A stretch of 64,000 nt of DNA from Mycobacterium spongiae (GTDB lineage: Bacteria > Actinomycetota > Actinomycetes > Mycobacteriales > Mycobacteriaceae). Below the pieces are notes generated by a model that worked only from the letters and a program-made list of their open reading frames with translations, did not search any database and was not told the DNA's origin. The position numbers and the translations under genes were made by a program. The stretch covers positions 496,001 through 560,000 of the forward strand of contig NZ_CP046600.1 of NCBI RefSeq assembly GCF_018278905.1. Reading direction: 5' to 3'. This document shows, in pieces, positions 1-9,948 of this stretch. Numbering within the stretch: the stretch's first letter is position 1; each line of letters opens with the position of its first letter.

Positions 1-655
1 CTCCAGTCTGGCCGTCGCGATCGGCTCGGCTGTCACCCATGACCGACCGGAGTTGGATTGGCCCAGTGCGGATTCAACGTATGTGCTGACCGCGCATGGG
101 CTGGTCCTGGCGCCGCTGGCGCTCGCAGTGGGGTTAGCTTTCAACCGGATCATGGCGGTAGCACGCCCGGCCACCCTGCTGCGGTCGTGGGTGTTGATCC
201 CCGCGCTCGCCGCCGCAGGGCTGCTGACCGGCATCTGTTCGCATTGGTGGCCCGAACTGCCAGGCAACGGCAAGAGCATCCTCACGGTGAGCCTGGCCAG
301 CGGCATGACACTGTCGGCGGCGGCCGTGATCCTGGTGCTGAAACCGCTGCTGACCGCGCTGTTCCTGAGGGCCGGGGGAGCCGGTGGGATGCTCACCCCG
401 TCGCTGGCGACCGGGGCCGCAGCGGGATCGCTGTTGGTGCTGACGATCAACTCGGTGGCCGGGACGCACCTACATCTGCCGGCGGTATCGCTGGCCGGTG
501 CGGCGGGTGTGCTCGCAGTCACCCAGGGGTCTCCGGTCTGGGCGGCGATCTTCGTATGGGAACTCGCTCGCCCACCGATTTGGCTGCTCGTGGTCTTCCT
601 GGGCAGCGCGGTTGGCGCACACGGGCTGCGCATGCTGGCCAAACGCCGGCTATAG
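1..655 (+). CDS. ClC-family chloride channel/antiporter, C-terminal part (5' end outside window)
   Basis: The reading frame is open from base 2, so the gene is cut by the window edge and about 217 residues are visible. They are dominated by hydrophobic helices and include a glycine-rich segment, GGAGGMLTPSLATGA, which matches the conserved ClC selectivity-filter region (GGxxxPSLxxGA). ClC proteins move chloride across the membrane, often in exchange for protons. The N-terminal GSGIP and GxGPEG motifs would lie upstream of the window. It ends tail-to-tail with htdX, the two stop codons overlapping by 6 bases. H37Rv Rv0143c is the closest relative I recall, but it sits elsewhere in that genome, so this junction is rearranged. 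Confidence 0.8.
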   Translation, partial: SSLAVAIGSAVTHDRPELDWPSADSTYVLTAHGLVLAPLALAVGLAFNRIMAVARPATLLRSWVLIPALAAAGLLTGICSHWWPELPGNGKSILTVSLASGMTLSAAAVILVLKPLLTALFLRAGGAGGMLTPSLATGAAAGSLLVLTINSVAGTHLHLPAVSLAGAAGVLAVTQGSPVWAAIFVWELARPPIWLLVVFLGSAVGAHGLRMLAKRRL

Positions 656-1501
656 CCCTCGAACGGTCGCGGTCAGGTGTGGATAGCCCTTGGCGACATT
701 GCGCAACGTGAGATCCCAGCTCTTGGCGCTCGCGTTGCCTTCGTCGACGTAAAGTCCCGCGGTGGCGGGCAGCACCATCGGTTTGGCGAACCGAACCGAA
801 TAGCGCACCGCATCGGGCAGCTGCGCTTCGATATTCGCCAAGATCGTCGCGGCGCTGAACATCCCATGCGCAATGACGGTCGGAAACCCAAACAACTTCG
901 CCGCGATCGGATTGGTGTGGATCGGGTTGTGATCGCCTCCAACAGTGGCATATCGCCGGATCTGGCCGGGCGTGATTCGCAGGACACTGGCGGGCGGCGG
1001 TAGCTTGGCCTGTTTCTCCGGCGGCGGCTTCGGCTCGTCGGACAAGCTGGTGCGTTGCTGGTGCAGGAATGTGGTCACCTGATGCCAGGCAACCTCGTTG
1101 CCGACGCTCACGTCGGTAATCAGATCGACGAGCAGGCCCTTGCGGTGTTCACGGAGATTCTCCGCGTGCGTGCGCACCCCGACCGTATCCGTTGCCGCGA
1201 TGGGCCGGTGCTGCGTGATGTGGTTCTCGATGTGTATCGATCCCATAGCCGCAAAAGGAAAGTCGAAGCCGGTCACCAGGGACATCACTGAGGGAAAGGT
1301 CAACACAAACGGGTAGGTCAACGGCACATGATTGCCATAGCGCAAGCCGGTGACGGCGGCGTAGGCTGCGACGTTCGCGCGGTCGATGGGCAGTTCGGCG
1401 ACGGTCACTGTCCGGGTAGGCAGCTGGTTCCCGCGAGGCACCACGGGTAATGCCCCGGCCGCCGCGCGCAGCAGGTTCCTCAGGCCGCTTGGCTGATTCA
1501 C
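650..1501 (-). CDS. htdX: MaoC-like (3R)-hydroxyacyl thioester dehydratase HtdX
   Basis: This is a 283-residue double hot-dog protein. The C-terminal half carries the hydratase-2 signature, GGDHNPIHTNP followed by GFPTVIAHGM, whose Asp and His form the catalytic pair. The family removes water from 3-hydroxyacyl-CoA/ACP, the third step of a fatty acid elongation cycle. The GTG start is supported by a strong Shine-Dalgarno GGAGGAG six bases upstream. It lies 32 bases downstream of fabG4 on the same strand, so reductase and dehydratase are probably co-transcribed, as for Rv0242c-Rv0241c. Essentially the same length as the H37Rv protein. Confidence 0.93.
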   Translation of the reverse strand: MNQPSGLRNLLRAAAGALPVVPRGNQLPTRTVTVAELPIDRANVAAYAAVTGLRYGNHVPLTYPFVLTFPSVMSLVTGFDFPFAAMGSIHIENHITQHRPIAATDTVGVRTHAENLREHRKGLLVDLITDVSVGNEVAWHQVTTFLHQQRTSLSDEPKPPPEKQAKLPPPASVLRITPGQIRRYATVGGDHNPIHTNPIAAKLFGFPTVIAHGMFSAATILANIEAQLPDAVRYSVRFAKPMVLPATAGLYVDEGNASAKSWDLTLRNVAKGYPHLTATVRGL

Positions 1502-1533
1502 TATATTCTCCTCCGAGCTCCGTCTCGCCGCAC

Positions 1534-2910
1534 CTAAGCGCCGATCATGGCCTGGCCGCAGACCCTAATGACGTTGCCGGTCACCGCGTTTGAAGCCGGA
1601 CTGGCGAAGTAGGCGATAGTCTCGGCGACATCGACCGGCTGACCACCTTGCAGTAGCGAGTTCAGCCGGCGGCCTACCTCACGAGTCGCCAGCGGGATGG
1701 CAGCCGTCATCTGGGTTTCGATAAATCCAGGGGCGACGGCATTGATCGTGATGCCCTTCTCGGCGAGTACCGGTGCCAGAGTTTGAGTAATGCCAATCAT
1801 GCCGGCCTTCGTGGTGCCGTAGTTGGTCTGTCCGCGGTTGCCCGCGATGCCAGCGATCGAAGACAAGCCAATCACCCGGCCGCCCTTGCCGATGCTGCCG
1901 TTGCCGACCAACCCCTCGGTAAGCCGAAGTGGGGCAAGCAGATTGACAGCGAGAACGCTATCCCAGCGGGCATCGTCCATGTTGGCCATGAGCTTGTCGC
2001 GAGTGATCCCAGCGTTGTTGACCAGGATGTCGGCCTTCCCGCCATGGTGATCGCGCAAATGCTCGCTGATCTTCTCGACGGCGTCGTCCGCGGTGACGTC
2101 GAGCCACAGCGGAGTGCCACCCACCTTGTTGGCGGTTTCAGCCAGGTTCTCGGCAGCAGATTCCACATCGATCGCCACGACGCCGGCGCCGTCGCGAGCG
2201 AACACCTCCGCGATCGTCGCACCGATGCCCCGAGCAGCGCCGGTCACAATGGCGACCTTGCCGTCCAACGGTCGCTCCCAGTCGGCCGGCGGCGTCGAGT
2301 CGGCCGCCCCGACATAGAAAACCTGGCCGTCCACGTAGGCCGATTTGGCGGACAGGATGAATCGCATCGTCGATTCAAGGCCCGTGGCAGCCGGCTTGGC
2401 GTCCGGCGACAGGTATACCAGCGCCGCCGTTGCGCCGCGGCGCAGTTCCTTGCCCAGCGAGCGGGTAAAGCCTTCCAACGCCCGCTGCGCGATCTGCTCA
2501 TCGGTGCTTGCGGCCGCTTCGGGGGTGGTGCCGATCACCACCACTCGCGCGGAGCGGCCAAGGTTGCGCAGCACCGGGGTGAAGAACTCGTGCAGCCCCT
2601 TCAGCCCGGCCGGCCCCGTGATACCGGTCGCGTCAAAAACCAGCCCGCCGAACGAGTCGGCCCAGCGACCGCCCAGGTTGTTGCCTACCAGGTCGTAGTC
2701 GTGGTCGAGCGCGGTGCGCAGCGGCTCGACGACCCTGCCCGGCTGGTCCTGGGGACCGCCGATCAGCAGGGGGCCGGCTAGCGGCGGGTCGCCCGGTCGG
2801 TAGCGGCGCAGTGTCTCGGGTTGCGGAACACCAAGTTGCTTGGCCAGAAACGATCCGGGACCGGAGCTGACAACCTGCGAGAACAGATCGGACGAACCTT
2901 TGGGGGCCAC
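1534..2910 (-). CDS. fabG4: High-molecular-weight 3-oxoacyl-ACP reductase FabG4
   Basis: A 458-residue short-chain dehydrogenase with an extra N-terminal flavodoxin-like domain (about residues 1-210), the hallmark of HMwFabG. The C-terminal Rossmann domain has the cofactor motif TGAARGIG, the NNAG motif and the catalytic residues Ser351, Tyr364 and Lys368 (four higher than in the H37Rv enzyme). It reduces 3-oxoacyl thioesters, probably with NADH. The GTG start at 2910 is chosen over a TTG at 2952 because a GGAAGG Shine-Dalgarno precedes it by seven bases and the protein then begins APK like its orthologue. Divergent from fadA2; two palindromes lie between them. Confidence 0.93.
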   Translation of the reverse strand: MAPKGSSDLFSQVVSSGPGSFLAKQLGVPQPETLRRYRPGDPPLAGPLLIGGPQDQPGRVVEPLRTALDHDYDLVGNNLGGRWADSFGGLVFDATGITGPAGLKGLHEFFTPVLRNLGRSARVVVIGTTPEAAASTDEQIAQRALEGFTRSLGKELRRGATAALVYLSPDAKPAATGLESTMRFILSAKSAYVDGQVFYVGAADSTPPADWERPLDGKVAIVTGAARGIGATIAEVFARDGAGVVAIDVESAAENLAETANKVGGTPLWLDVTADDAVEKISEHLRDHHGGKADILVNNAGITRDKLMANMDDARWDSVLAVNLLAPLRLTEGLVGNGSIGKGGRVIGLSSIAGIAGNRGQTNYGTTKAGMIGITQTLAPVLAEKGITINAVAPGFIETQMTAAIPLATREVGRRLNSLLQGGQPVDVAETIAYFASPASNAVTGNVIRVCGQAMIGA

Positions 2911-2951
2911 TGAGCTGCCTTCCGTTTTCGTGCGGGGTCGGGCGTTGGTCA

Positions 2952-2966
2952 ATACGGCAACCGTAT
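2952..2966. promoter_or_regulatory. Palindrome ATACGG-CAA-CCGTAT in the fabG4/fadA2 divergent promoter
   Basis: Perfect 6-bp inverted arms around a 3-base centre, 42 bases upstream of the fabG4 start. The size and symmetry fit a TetR-type operator, but the regulator cannot be named from the sequence. Confidence 0.45.
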
Positions 2967-2976
2967 CGAGGACGAA

Positions 2977-2992
2977 CTTACTTCAGAGTAAG
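2977..2992. promoter_or_regulatory. Palindrome CTTACT-TCAG-AGTAAG between fabG4 and fadA2
   Basis: Perfect 6-bp arms with a 4-base centre. The inner pattern TTAC-N6-GTAA occurs again upstream of fadE5 at 6418-6431, so it is a candidate shared operator for these lipid genes. That it binds a regulator is inference. Confidence 0.5.
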
Positions 2993-3061
2993 AACAGTGG
3001 GTAGTATGGCCCGCGACGGCCGATCCCCCAAACTGACCAACCCGGAGACACGGAGAAAAAA

Positions 3062-4414
3062 GTGGCCCCTGCGAGTCCTGATGCAAGAAAGAAGGCGGCT
3101 CAGCCGAGCCCCACAAGCCGGCGACGGGTTGCCGTGCTGGGCGGTAACCGCATTCCCTTCGCCAGGTCAGACGGCGCGTACGCGGACGCGTCCAACCAGG
3201 ACATGTTCACCGCGGCGCTGGGCGGGCTCGTGGACCGGTTCGGGCTGTCGGGCGAACAGCTCGGTGTGGTGGTCGGCGGCGCTGTTCTCAAGCACAGCCG
3301 TGATTTCAATCTGATGCGCGAATGCGTGTTGGGGTCCGAGCTATCTCCGTACACTCCGGCGTTCGATCTGCAGCAGGCGTGCGGCACCGGCTTACAGGCC
3401 GCGATCGCGGCAGCCGATGGCATCGCCGCCGGCCGCTACGAGGTCGCCGCCGCCGGTGGGGTGGATACCACCTCAGACCCACCGATTGGCCTGGGTGACG
3501 ATCTGCGCCGCACCCTGCTGAAGCTGCGGCGATCCAAGTCCAACGTGCAGAGGCTGAAGCTGGTGGGCGCACTGCCGGCCAGCCTTGGCGTCGAGATCCC
3601 GGCCAACAGCGAACCCCGCACCGGGCTGTCAATGGGTGAGCACGCCGCCGTTACCGCCAAGCAACTGGGGATCAAACGTGTCGACCAGGATGAACTGGCC
3701 GCCGCCAGCCACCGCAACATGGCTGACGCCTACGATCGAGGCTTCTTCGACGATCTGGTCACGTCCTTCTTGGGGCTGTATCGCGACGACAATCTGCGGC
3801 CCAACTCCAGTGTCGAGAAGCTGGCGACGCTGCGCCCGGTCTTCGGGGTGAAAGCTGGCGACGCGACGATGACGGCAGGCAATTCGACGCCGCTGACCGA
3901 CGGTGCCTCGGTCGCATTGCTGGCCAGCGAGCAGTGGGCGAAGGCACACTCGCTGACCCCCCTGGCTTACCTCGCGGATGCGGAGACCGCCGCCGTCGAC
4001 TATGTCACCGGGAACGACGGTCTACTGATGGCGCCGACGTACGCGGTACCCCGGCTGTTGGCCCGAAACGGGCTGAGCTTGCAGGACTTTGACTTCTACG
4101 AAATCCATGAGGCCTTCGCCTCCGTGGTGCTGGCGCATCTGCAGGCCTGGGAATCCGAGGAGTACTGCAAACAGCGGCTGGGTCTCGACGCCGCACTGGG
4201 GTCGATCGATCGGTCCAAGCTCAACGTCAATGGGTCGTCACTGGCGGCAGGGCACCCCTTCGCGGCCACTGGTGGCCGGATCCTCGCGCAGACCGCCAAG
4301 CAGCTCGCGGAGAAGAAGGCCGATCGCACAGGCGGGACGAGCGAGCCCGTTCGCGCGTTGATTTCGATTTGTGCCGCCGGCGGCCAGGGCGTGGCAGCGA
4401 TTCTTGAGGCCTGA
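3062..4414 (+). CDS. fadA2: Acetyl-CoA acetyltransferase/thiolase FadA2
   Basis: A 450-residue type II thiolase with all catalytic landmarks: acyl-accepting Cys107 in QQACGTG, His398 in GHPFAATGG and Cys437 in ICAAGGQG. Thiolases cleave 3-oxoacyl-CoA at the end of beta-oxidation or condense acetyl-CoA units. The GTG start has a purine-rich GGAGAAAAAA just upstream. It is transcribed away from fabG4 and converges on fadE5, sharing a bidirectional terminator with it. Placement between a reductase/dehydratase pair and an acyl-CoA dehydrogenase gives this locus all four activities of a fatty acyl cycle. Confidence 0.93.
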   Translation: MAPASPDARKKAAQPSPTSRRRVAVLGGNRIPFARSDGAYADASNQDMFTAALGGLVDRFGLSGEQLGVVVGGAVLKHSRDFNLMRECVLGSELSPYTPAFDLQQACGTGLQAAIAAADGIAAGRYEVAAAGGVDTTSDPPIGLGDDLRRTLLKLRRSKSNVQRLKLVGALPASLGVEIPANSEPRTGLSMGEHAAVTAKQLGIKRVDQDELAAASHRNMADAYDRGFFDDLVTSFLGLYRDDNLRPNSSVEKLATLRPVFGVKAGDATMTAGNSTPLTDGASVALLASEQWAKAHSLTPLAYLADAETAAVDYVTGNDGLLMAPTYAVPRLLARNGLSLQDFDFYEIHEAFASVVLAHLQAWESEEYCKQRLGLDAALGSIDRSKLNVNGSSLAAGHPFAATGGRILAQTAKQLAEKKADRTGGTSEPVRALISICAAGGQGVAAILEA

Positions 4415-4463
4415 CCAGGCCTGACCAGTCCTGATACAGGCCTGGCCCAGCCCAGGACGCAAA

Positions 4464-4492
4464 AATCCCCCGGTCACCGTGACCGGGGGATT
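4464..4492. terminator. Bidirectional intrinsic terminator between fadA2 and fadE5
   Basis: AATCCCCCGGTCAC is followed after one base by its exact reverse complement. The hairpin is preceded by A residues and followed by TTT, so each convergent transcript gets a GC-rich stem plus a short U tract. This is the clearest terminator in the window. Confidence 0.85.
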
Positions 4493-4528
4493 TCGCTGTG
4501 CTGCTCGGTTTAAGCGGCCTAGACAGGC

Positions 4529-6364
4529 CTAGAAAGCAGCCTCGTCGAGCTCCATGATGTCGTTGTCCAGCGTCTCGATCACCTCGCGGGTGCTGGTCAA
4601 CAGTGGCAAGAAGTTCTTCGCGAAGAACGACGCCACCGCGACTTTGCCCTCGTAGAAGGCTCGCTCGTCGCCGCTGGCACCCGCGTCGAGGGCCGCGACG
4701 GCCACGGCGGCCTGGCGTTGCAACAACCAACCGATGATCAGGTCGCCAACGCTCATGAGGAACCGCACCGAACCCAGACCCACCTTGTAGAGGCTGGTGA
4801 CGTCTTGCTGGGCGGCCATCAGGTAGCCGGTCAGCGAGGCCGCCATCGCCTGAACGTCGGTGAGAGCCTTGGCCAACAGCGCGCGTTCGGTCTTCAGCCT
4901 GCCGTTGCCGGACTCGCTGTCGACGAACTCCTGGATCTGGCCCGACACGTGAGCCATCGCGACGCCCTTGTCCTTCACGATCTTGCGGAAGTAGAAGTCC
5001 TGCGCCTGGATGGCGGTGGTGCCTTCGTACAGTGAGTCGATTTTGGCATCTCGGATGTACTGCTCGATCGGGTAGTCCTGCAGGAAGCCCGACCCGCCGA
5101 GGGTCTGCAGGCTCTCGGTGAGCTTTGCGTAGGCCTGCTCGGACCCGACGCCCTTGACGACTGGCAGCAACAGGTCGTTGATCTTGTTAGCCAACTTCGC
5201 GTCCACGCCGTGGATTGCCTCGGCAACCGGCGCATCCTGGAAGGTGGCCGTGTAGAGGTACAGCGCGCGCAGACCTTCGGCGTATGCCTTCTGGGTCATC
5301 AACGAACGACGTACGTCGGGGTGATGGGTGATGGTCACCCGCGGCGCGGTCTTGTCGGTCATCTGGGTCAGGTCGGCCCCCTGGACGCGGGACTTGGCGT
5401 ACTCCAGCGCGTTCAAGTAGCCGGTGGAGAGCGTCGCGATGGCCTTCGTGCCGACCATCATCCGGGCCTGTTCGATGACCTCGAACATCTGGGCAATGCC
5501 GTTGTGCACCTCGCCGACCAGCCAGCCCCTGGCGGGCACTCCGTGCTGCCCCAAGGACAGCTCACAGGTCGTCGACACCTTCAGACCCATCTTGTGCTCA
5601 ACGTTGGTGACGAATACGCCGTTACGCTCGCCGAGCTCTCCGGTTTCAAAGTCGAAGAGGAATTTCGGCACGAAGAACAGCGACAGCCCTTTGGTGCCTG
5701 GCCCGGCGCCCTCGGGACGGGCCAGCACGAGGTGGAAGATGTTCTCGAACAGGTCGCCGGAGTCACCCGAGGTGATGAACCGCTTGACCCCGTCGATGTG
5801 CCAGGATCCGTCGTCTTGTTGGACAGCCTTGGTCCGCCCGGCGCCCACATCCGAACCGGCATCCGGCTCGGTGAGGACCATGGTCGAACCCCAGCTCCGC
5901 TCAGCGGCCAGCACGGCCCACTTCTTCTGCTCCTCGGTGCCGAGGTGGTGGAGAATCTGGGCGAAACCTGCGCCGCCGGCGTACATCCACACGGCCGGAT
6001 TGGCACCGAGAATGTGCTCGTTCAGCGCCCACATCAGCGAACTGGGCATCGGCATTCCGCCGAGTACCTCGTCGAGGCCTGCTTTGTCCCAACCGGCGTC
6101 GATGACGGCTCGGACCGAGTCCTTGAAGGACTCCGGCAGGGTCACCGAGTGCGTCTTCGGGTCGAATACGGGCGGGTTGCGGTCACCTTCGATGAAGGAG
6201 TCGGCGACCGGCCCCTCGGCCAATCGGCTGATCTCGGTCAGCATCTCGCGGGCGGTGTCGGCGTCCAGGTCGCTGTACGCGCCCTCGCCCAGGGCCTGGT
6301 CCAGGCCCAGCACCTCAAACAGGTTAAACACCTGGTCGCGGACGTTGCTCTTGTAGTGGCTCAC
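4529..6364 (-). CDS. fadE5: Acyl-CoA dehydrogenase FadE5
   Basis: A 611-residue flavoprotein of the long acyl-CoA dehydrogenase class. It has the flavin/substrate segment [11 protein letters not shown], the TSGDSGD stretch and the catalytic base Glu447 in [15 protein letters not shown]. It oxidises acyl-CoA to trans-2-enoyl-CoA with FAD. The length and Glu position agree with what I know of M. tuberculosis FadE5. The GTG start follows a near-perfect AGGAGG. A TTAC-N6-GTAA palindrome sits 54-67 bases upstream of the start, matching the one before fabG4/fadA2 and suggesting co-regulation. Confidence 0.94.
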   Translation of the reverse strand: MSHYKSNVRDQVFNLFEVLGLDQALGEGAYSDLDADTAREMLTEISRLAEGPVADSFIEGDRNPPVFDPKTHSVTLPESFKDSVRAVIDAGWDKAGLDEVLGGMPMPSSLMWALNEHILGANPAVWMYAGGAGFAQILHHLGTEEQKKWAVLAAERSWGSTMVLTEPDAGSDVGAGRTKAVQQDDGSWHIDGVKRFITSGDSGDLFENIFHLVLARPEGAGPGTKGLSLFFVPKFLFDFETGELGERNGVFVTNVEHKMGLKVSTTCELSLGQHGVPARGWLVGEVHNGIAQMFEVIEQARMMVGTKAIATLSTGYLNALEYAKSRVQGADLTQMTDKTAPRVTITHHPDVRRSLMTQKAYAEGLRALYLYTATFQDAPVAEAIHGVDAKLANKINDLLLPVVKGVGSEQAYAKLTESLQTLGGSGFLQDYPIEQYIRDAKIDSLYEGTTAIQAQDFYFRKIVKDKGVAMAHVSGQIQEFVDSESGNGRLKTERALLAKALTDVQAMAASLTGYLMAAQQDVTSLYKVGLGSVRFLMSVGDLIIGWLLQRQAAVAVAALDAGASGDERAFYEGKVAVASFFAKNFLPLLTSTREVIETLDNDIMELDEAAF

Positions 6365-6416
6365 TAGGGTTTCCTCCTCGTTGAGAACGCCACCTGATGG
6401 TTGGGTACTTGGCTAA

Positions 6417-6432
6417 GTTACCCACCAGTAAC
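6417..6432. promoter_or_regulatory. Palindrome GTTAC-CCACCA-GTAAC upstream of fadE5
   Basis: Five-base inverted arms with a 6-base centre, followed by an AT-rich stretch (about 6436-6449). It contains the same TTAC-N6-GTAA core found at 2978-2991. The whole fadE5-flavin reductase gap (6365-6681) otherwise shows only this site and a hairpin at 6631. Confidence 0.5.
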
Positions 6433-6630
6433 ACGATTAAAATATATCGGCTAGATACTTCAACGCAAGTCCATGTGACCTACATTCCACCAACCGGTGG
6501 GTATGCGCCGAGCCCGGTCGCCGGCGAGCAGCTACGACCTGCAGCGATGATCCTCCGATGCGAGTATGAGGAGCATCACAGTGGGGTCCGTCCTGATGCG
6601 GCATGCCCGGACTGATACGTGCGCCGATAG

Positions 6631-7179
<549 letters not shown>

Positions 7180-7206
7180 GCGCGCGCCATCCGCGAGTTG
7201 ACGACG

Positions 7207-7953
7207 TCAGCGGCGGAAAAGCTTGTTGCCCAGCCAGACGATCGGGTCGTACTTGCGGTCGGCGACGCGTTCTTTCATCGGGATCAACGCGTTGTCGGTG
7301 ATCTTGATGTTCTCGGGGCACACCTCGGTGCAGCATTTGGTGATGTTGCAGTAGCCCAGGCCATGTTCCTGTTGTGCTTGGTTGCGCCGGTCGGCAGTGT
7401 CCAGCGGGTGCATTTCGAGCTCGGCGATCCGCATCAGGAAGCGAGGACCGGCGAATGCCTTCTTGTTCTCCTCGTGATCACGCACCACATGGCAGACGTT
7501 TTGGCACAGGAAGCATTCGATGCACTTGCGGAACTCCTGCGAGCGCCCGACGTCGACTTGTGCCATCCGGTACTCGCCCGGCTGCAGCTCTTTGGGTGGT
7601 GCGAAGGAAGGGATTTCTCGAGCTTTTTCGTAGTTGAACGAGACGTCGGTGACCAGATCTCGCATCACCGGGAAGGTCCGCATCGGCGTTACGGTGACGA
7701 CCTCGTCCTCTGCGAAGGTCGACATCCGGGTCATACACATCAGCCGTGGCTTGCCGTTGATCTCCGCTGAGCAGGATCCGCATTTGCCGGCTTTGCAGTT
7801 CCAGCGCACCGCGAGGTCCGGGGTTTGGGTCTGCTGTAACCGGAGAATGACGTCCAATACGACTTCGCCCTCGTTGACCTCCACCGTGAAGTCGCGGAGT
7901 TCGCCGCCGCTCTCGTCGCCGCGCCACACCCGCATGCTCGCGTTATAGGTCAT
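7207..7953 (-). CDS. Succinate dehydrogenase/fumarate reductase iron-sulfur subunit (Sdh1 B)
   Basis: A 248-residue iron-sulfur subunit. Cys53, Cys58, Cys61 and Cys73 form the plant-type [2Fe-2S] site. CIECFLCQNVC (Cys144, 147, 150, 154) and CNITKCCTEVCP (Cys202, 207, 208, 212) supply the [4Fe-4S] and [3Fe-4S] clusters. It carries electrons from the flavoprotein to the membrane anchor. Its ATG overlaps the flavoprotein stop codon (TAATG), so translation is coupled. The orthologue is Rv0247c, part of the first of two succinate dehydrogenases in mycobacteria. Confidence 0.93.
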   Translation of the reverse strand: MTYNASMRVWRGDESGGELRDFTVEVNEGEVVLDVILRLQQTQTPDLAVRWNCKAGKCGSCSAEINGKPRLMCMTRMSTFAEDEVVTVTPMRTFPVMRDLVTDVSFNYEKAREIPSFAPPKELQPGEYRMAQVDVGRSQEFRKCIECFLCQNVCHVVRDHEENKKAFAGPRFLMRIAELEMHPLDTADRRNQAQQEHGLGYCNITKCCTEVCPENIKITDNALIPMKERVADRKYDPIVWLGNKLFRR

Positions 7954-9887
7954 TAGCCTCTCCGTCCTGGATGCTCGGCCAGCTCGTCGTCGGTGTAGTA
8001 CTTCTCCAGCTCGGCGATATCAAAGAGCTCCAGCAAATCCTGCCGCATGGGCAGCTGTGACTCCCGGGTGATGGCGATCTGGGCACCGCCCTGGGTGTCG
8101 GCATCCTCCGCGGCGCGGCAGACCAGCAGTGTATTGCGCCAATTGGGGTCCATGCCGGGATGGTCGTCACGGGTGTGACCGCCGCGGCTCTCGGAACGTT
8201 CCAGCGCGGCTTTGGCTATGCACTCACTAACCAGCAGCATGTTGCGCAGGTCGATGGCGAGGTGCCAGCCGGGGTTGAATTGGCGATGTCCTTCGACCGC
8301 GACGTTGCGGTACCGCGTCCAGAGCTCATCCAGGAGGGTCAGCGCCCGCGATATCTCGTCGGCGGTGCGGATGATGCCGACGAGGTCGTTCATCAAGAAC
8401 TGCAGGTCCATGTGCAGCGCGTAGGGATTCTCCGGTGCCGAGCCGTCGCTTGGCCCATCGAACGGCCTCAGTGCTCGCTTGGCCGCTGCATCGACCGCCT
8501 CGGGCGAGGCTGACGGACGGCTGCTGAGGGCTCGCACATAGTCGGCCGCTCCCAGGCCGGCCCGTCGGCCGAAGACCAGCAAATCGGATAGTGAATTGCC
8601 GCCCAGCCGGTTGGAGCCGTGCATGCCGCCAGAGCACTCGCCGGCGGCGAAGAGCCCGGCCACGGTGGCCGCGCCGGTGTCGGCGTCGACTTCGATGCCG
8701 CCCATCACGTAGTGACAGGTCGGCCCGACTTCCATTGGCTGCGTGGTGATGTCGACCTCCGCCAGCTCCATGAACTGGTGGTGCATCGATGGCAGTCGAC
8801 GCTTGATGTCGGCGGGAGTCAACCGCGATGCGATATCGAGGAAGACCCCGCCGTGCGGGCTTCCGCGGCCAGCCTTGACCTCCGCGTTGATCGCGCGCGC
8901 GACCTCATCGCGGGGCAGCAGGTCCGGGGTGCGGCGGGCCGAGTCGTTGTCCTTGAGCCACTGGTCTGCTTCCTGCTCCGTCTCGGCGTACTGGCCTTTG
9001 AAGACCGCCGGGATGTAGTCGAACATGAAGCGCTTGTCCTCGGAGTTCTTCAGAACCCCGCCGTCGCCGCGAACACCTTCGGTGACCAGGATCCCTTTCA
9101 CGCTCGGCGGCCACACCATCCCGGTCGGGTGGAACTGGACGAACTCCATGTTGATCAACGACGCGCCCGCGCGTAGAGCCAGGGCGTGCCCGTCGCCGGT
9201 GTACTCCCAGGAGTTGGAGGTCACCTTGAACGACTTGCCGATTCCTCCGGTGGCCATCACCACCGCTGGGGCCTCGAACAGGATGAACCGGCCACTTTCG
9301 CGCCAGTAGCCGAACGCGGCGGCGATCCGCCCGTCCCGACCGGAACCGTCTTTGATCAATTCGGTGATCGTGCATTCGGCGAATACCTTGATCCGCGCCT
9401 CGTAGTCGCCGAGCTCGGCGTGGTCTTCCTGTTGGAGCGAAACGATTTTCTGCTGCAAGGTGCGGATCAACTCCAGGCCGGTGCGGTCGCCGACGTGCGC
9501 CAGCCGTGGATATGTGTGCCCGCCGAAGTTGCGCTGGCTGATCTTGCCGTCGTCGAGGCGGTCGAACAGTGCGCCGTAGGTTTCCAGCTCCCACACCCGA
9601 TCCGGTGCTTCCCTGGCGTGCAGTTCGGCCATCCGCCAGTTGTTGAGGAATTTGCCACCGCGCATGGTGTCGCCGAAGTGGGTCTTCCAGTTGTCTTTCG
9701 GGTTGGTGTTGCCCATCGCGGCGGCGCAGCCGCCCTCGGCCATCACGGTGTGTGCCTTGCCAAACAGCGATTTGCACACCACCGCAACCTTGAGACCGCG
9801 TTCACGGGCTTCGATAACCGCGCGCAAACCCGCGCCCCCGGCACCGATCACGACGACGTCGTAGGTGTGCCGTTCGACCTCAACCAT
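7953..9887 (-). CDS. Succinate dehydrogenase/fumarate reductase flavoprotein subunit (Sdh1 A)
   Basis: A 644-residue flavoprotein. GAGGAGLRAVIEARERG binds the FAD dinucleotide. His46 in GKAHTVMAEGG is the expected site of covalent FAD attachment. The active-site stretch follows in the middle, and HGSNRLGGNSL is the conserved C-terminal signature. It oxidises succinate to fumarate. A longer reading frame begins at 10028, but the ATG at 9887 has GAGG five bases upstream and starts right before the Rossmann fold, as in Rv0248c. It follows the membrane-anchor gene by 61 bases. Confidence 0.94.
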   Translation of the reverse strand: MVEVERHTYDVVVIGAGGAGLRAVIEARERGLKVAVVCKSLFGKAHTVMAEGGCAAAMGNTNPKDNWKTHFGDTMRGGKFLNNWRMAELHAREAPDRVWELETYGALFDRLDDGKISQRNFGGHTYPRLAHVGDRTGLELIRTLQQKIVSLQQEDHAELGDYEARIKVFAECTITELIKDGSGRDGRIAAAFGYWRESGRFILFEAPAVVMATGGIGKSFKVTSNSWEYTGDGHALALRAGASLINMEFVQFHPTGMVWPPSVKGILVTEGVRGDGGVLKNSEDKRFMFDYIPAVFKGQYAETEQEADQWLKDNDSARRTPDLLPRDEVARAINAEVKAGRGSPHGGVFLDIASRLTPADIKRRLPSMHHQFMELAEVDITTQPMEVGPTCHYVMGGIEVDADTGAATVAGLFAAGECSGGMHGSNRLGGNSLSDLLVFGRRAGLGAADYVRALSSRPSASPEAVDAAAKRALRPFDGPSDGSAPENPYALHMDLQFLMNDLVGIIRTADEISRALTLLDELWTRYRNVAVEGHRQFNPGWHLAIDLRNMLLVSECIAKAALERSESRGGHTRDDHPGMDPNWRNTLLVCRAAEDADTQGGAQIAITRESQLPMRQDLLELFDIAELEKYYTDDELAEHPGRRG

Positions 9888-9948
9888 GAAACCTCGCTCA
9901 GCTTTTCGGTAATGACTTGCTATTTCCTGATGGGGGTGAAGGGCTGTT

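Noticed and set aside
5210..6367. 385-codon frame antisense to fadE5
   Set aside because: High GC content produces long open frames opposite real genes. fadE5 is fully conserved with catalytic residues, and the antisense frame has no recognisable motif or ribosome site.
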